From Paenibacillus sedimenti (GTDB taxonomy: Bacteria > Bacillota > Bacilli > Paenibacillales > NBRC-103111), in the NCBI RefSeq assembly GCF_014534655.1, contig NZ_JACVVD010000001.1:620001-684000 (forward strand): a DNA stretch of 64,000 nucleotides, in the 5' to 3' direction. A program made the translations under genes and the position numbers. Below are positions 63,542 to 64,000 of the stretch, in pieces. Below the pieces are notes generated by a model. It saw only the letters and a list, made by a program, of their open reading frames with translations, was not told where the DNA came from and searched no databases. Position 1 is the first letter of the stretch. Each line of letters opens with the position of its first letter.

Positions 63542-64000
63542 ATGAGATCAGCCAAGTCGATCTTGGTTACCAAGATTACGCCGCCTCAGCTGAAAAAGAA
63601 TACGCTGCAGCGGCAATCCCTGAACAAAAGGCTTAAGCAGGTATTCGAATACCCGCTTACGATTGTGCAAAGCGGACCGGGTTATGGAAAAAGCACCGCT
63701 TTGTCCTCTTTTTTCCGCATGGAGCGGATTGCGGTGTGCTGGTACAGTTGCGGAGAGCGCGAGGACGATCTGGTTCCTTTTTATCAATATTTGGTTCATG
63801 CGATACGGACTCAGTATCCCGGGTTTGGCGAGCAATTAATGGTGTCCCTCTTGGAGGGAGCCTACGGTTCGGATGAACAGGATCTGTATGTGCTCAGCGA
63901 TACGCTCATGAATGAATTGACGCAGCTCAGCGACGAGGTCATCGTGGTCATCGATGATTTCCATCTCGTAGAGCATTGCGATCCCGTGAGCAAAAGCTTG
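63542..64000 (+). CDS. MalT/LuxR-type ATP-dependent transcriptional regulator, N-terminus
   Basis: The frame opens at ATG 63542, behind AAGGAG, and stays open to the window end (153 residues). It starts SILVTKITPPQLKKNTLQRQ, the typical opening of MalT-like STAND regulators. The Walker A motif is VQSGPGYGKSTALSSFF (about residues 42-58), and the Walker B is EVIVVIDDFHLVEHCD (about 133-148). The full protein would be 800-900 residues with TPR repeats and a C-terminal LuxR helix-turn-helix. Its position 33 bases after the ligase gene suggests cotranscription or a cre-controlled promoter. Confidence 0.8.
   Translation, partial: MRSAKSILVTKITPPQLKKNTLQRQSLNKRLKQVFEYPLTIVQSGPGYGKSTALSSFFRMERIAVCWYSCGEREDDLVPFYQYLVHAIRTQYPGFGEQLMVSLLEGAYGSDEQDLYVLSDTLMNELTQLSDEVIVVIDDFHLVEHCDPVSKSL

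Noticed and set aside
1..64000. tRNA or rRNA genes
   Set aside because: I looked for T-loop patterns and rRNA-like conserved blocks and found none; the AAGGAGGTGAT at 40911 is a Shine-Dalgarno sequence, not a 16S fragment.

Overview
The window reads as a chromosomal segment of a soil or plant-associated Bacillota bacterium, most likely Paenibacillus or a close relative (Paenibacillaceae). The reasons are strong AGGAGG-type ribosome binding sites, TTG and GTG starts, a giant S-layer-homology surface protein, copper-amine-oxidase-type stalk domains, LplB/YtcP-type sugar permeases, a YheC/YheD spore-coat-type ATP-grasp protein, cre-like boxes, and many carbohydrate-active enzymes (GH35, GH44, GH51, GH43). 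No rRNA, tRNA, CRISPR array, prophage or intact transposase is visible.

Layout. 1-14 kb is a surface-protein and remnant region. It holds a partial MDR oxidoreductase, a secreted stalk-domain protein, a nucleoside hydrolase, a 1825-residue SLH protein, two DinB-like genes (one truncated), a DUF418 membrane-protein pseudogene, and a broken paralogue of the first stalk protein. 14-20.6 kb is a beta-galactoside uptake and hydrolysis cluster: GH35, two permeases and a solute-binding lipoprotein, with a MITE-like palindromic element before the last gene. 20.7-27.3 kb lies on the minus strand and encodes a secreted protein of unknown function, a GNAT acetyltransferase, a membrane pseudokinase with one PASTA domain, and a modular GH44 glucanase. 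27.5-34.9 kb has a phytoene-desaturase-like flavoprotein, a 1735-residue Ser/Thr kinase-ATPase-GAF-histidine kinase, and a DUF985 cupin. 35-44 kb has tandem Gfo/Idh/MocA dehydrogenases, a GH51 arabinofuranosidase with a coupled DUF6171 protein, an L,D-transpeptidase, an EamA transporter, a GH43-ricin exo-galactanase-like enzyme, a HAD phosphatase and a GrpB protein.

44-52 kb has a metallophosphoesterase and an SDR, then an L-fucose catabolic locus: a divergent LacI regulator, fucU, fucI, an FGGY kinase and a fuculose-phosphate aldolase. Two copies of TTATCGRTAA, one just downstream of a good promoter, are the likely operator sites. 51.8-52.3 kb is non-coding and holds two tandem repeat arrays; a single related copy of one lies 12.6 kb upstream. 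52.3-64 kb is mostly housekeeping or single genes: ChrA, a luciferase-like oxidoreductase, a DUF1871-like protein, a YdjM-like membrane protein, CapA, YheC/D, an MBL-fold hydrolase, a sugar-phosphate isomerase-like protein, BluB with an overlapping P-loop kinase, BioB behind a BirA-like operator, an acyl-CoA-ligase-like enzyme, and the start of a MalT/LuxR-type ATPase regulator that runs off the window.

Taken together the genes describe breakdown of plant polysaccharides (xyloglucan or cellulose, arabinan, arabinogalactan side chains, galactosides, fucose), uptake and intracellular catabolism, with cell-surface and regulatory genes in between. I found no convincing wholly new defence or mobile system. 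The most unusual items are the repeat arrays, the MITE-like element inside the ABC locus, the PASTA pseudokinase, the trifunctional kinase, and the predicted FucR-type operators.
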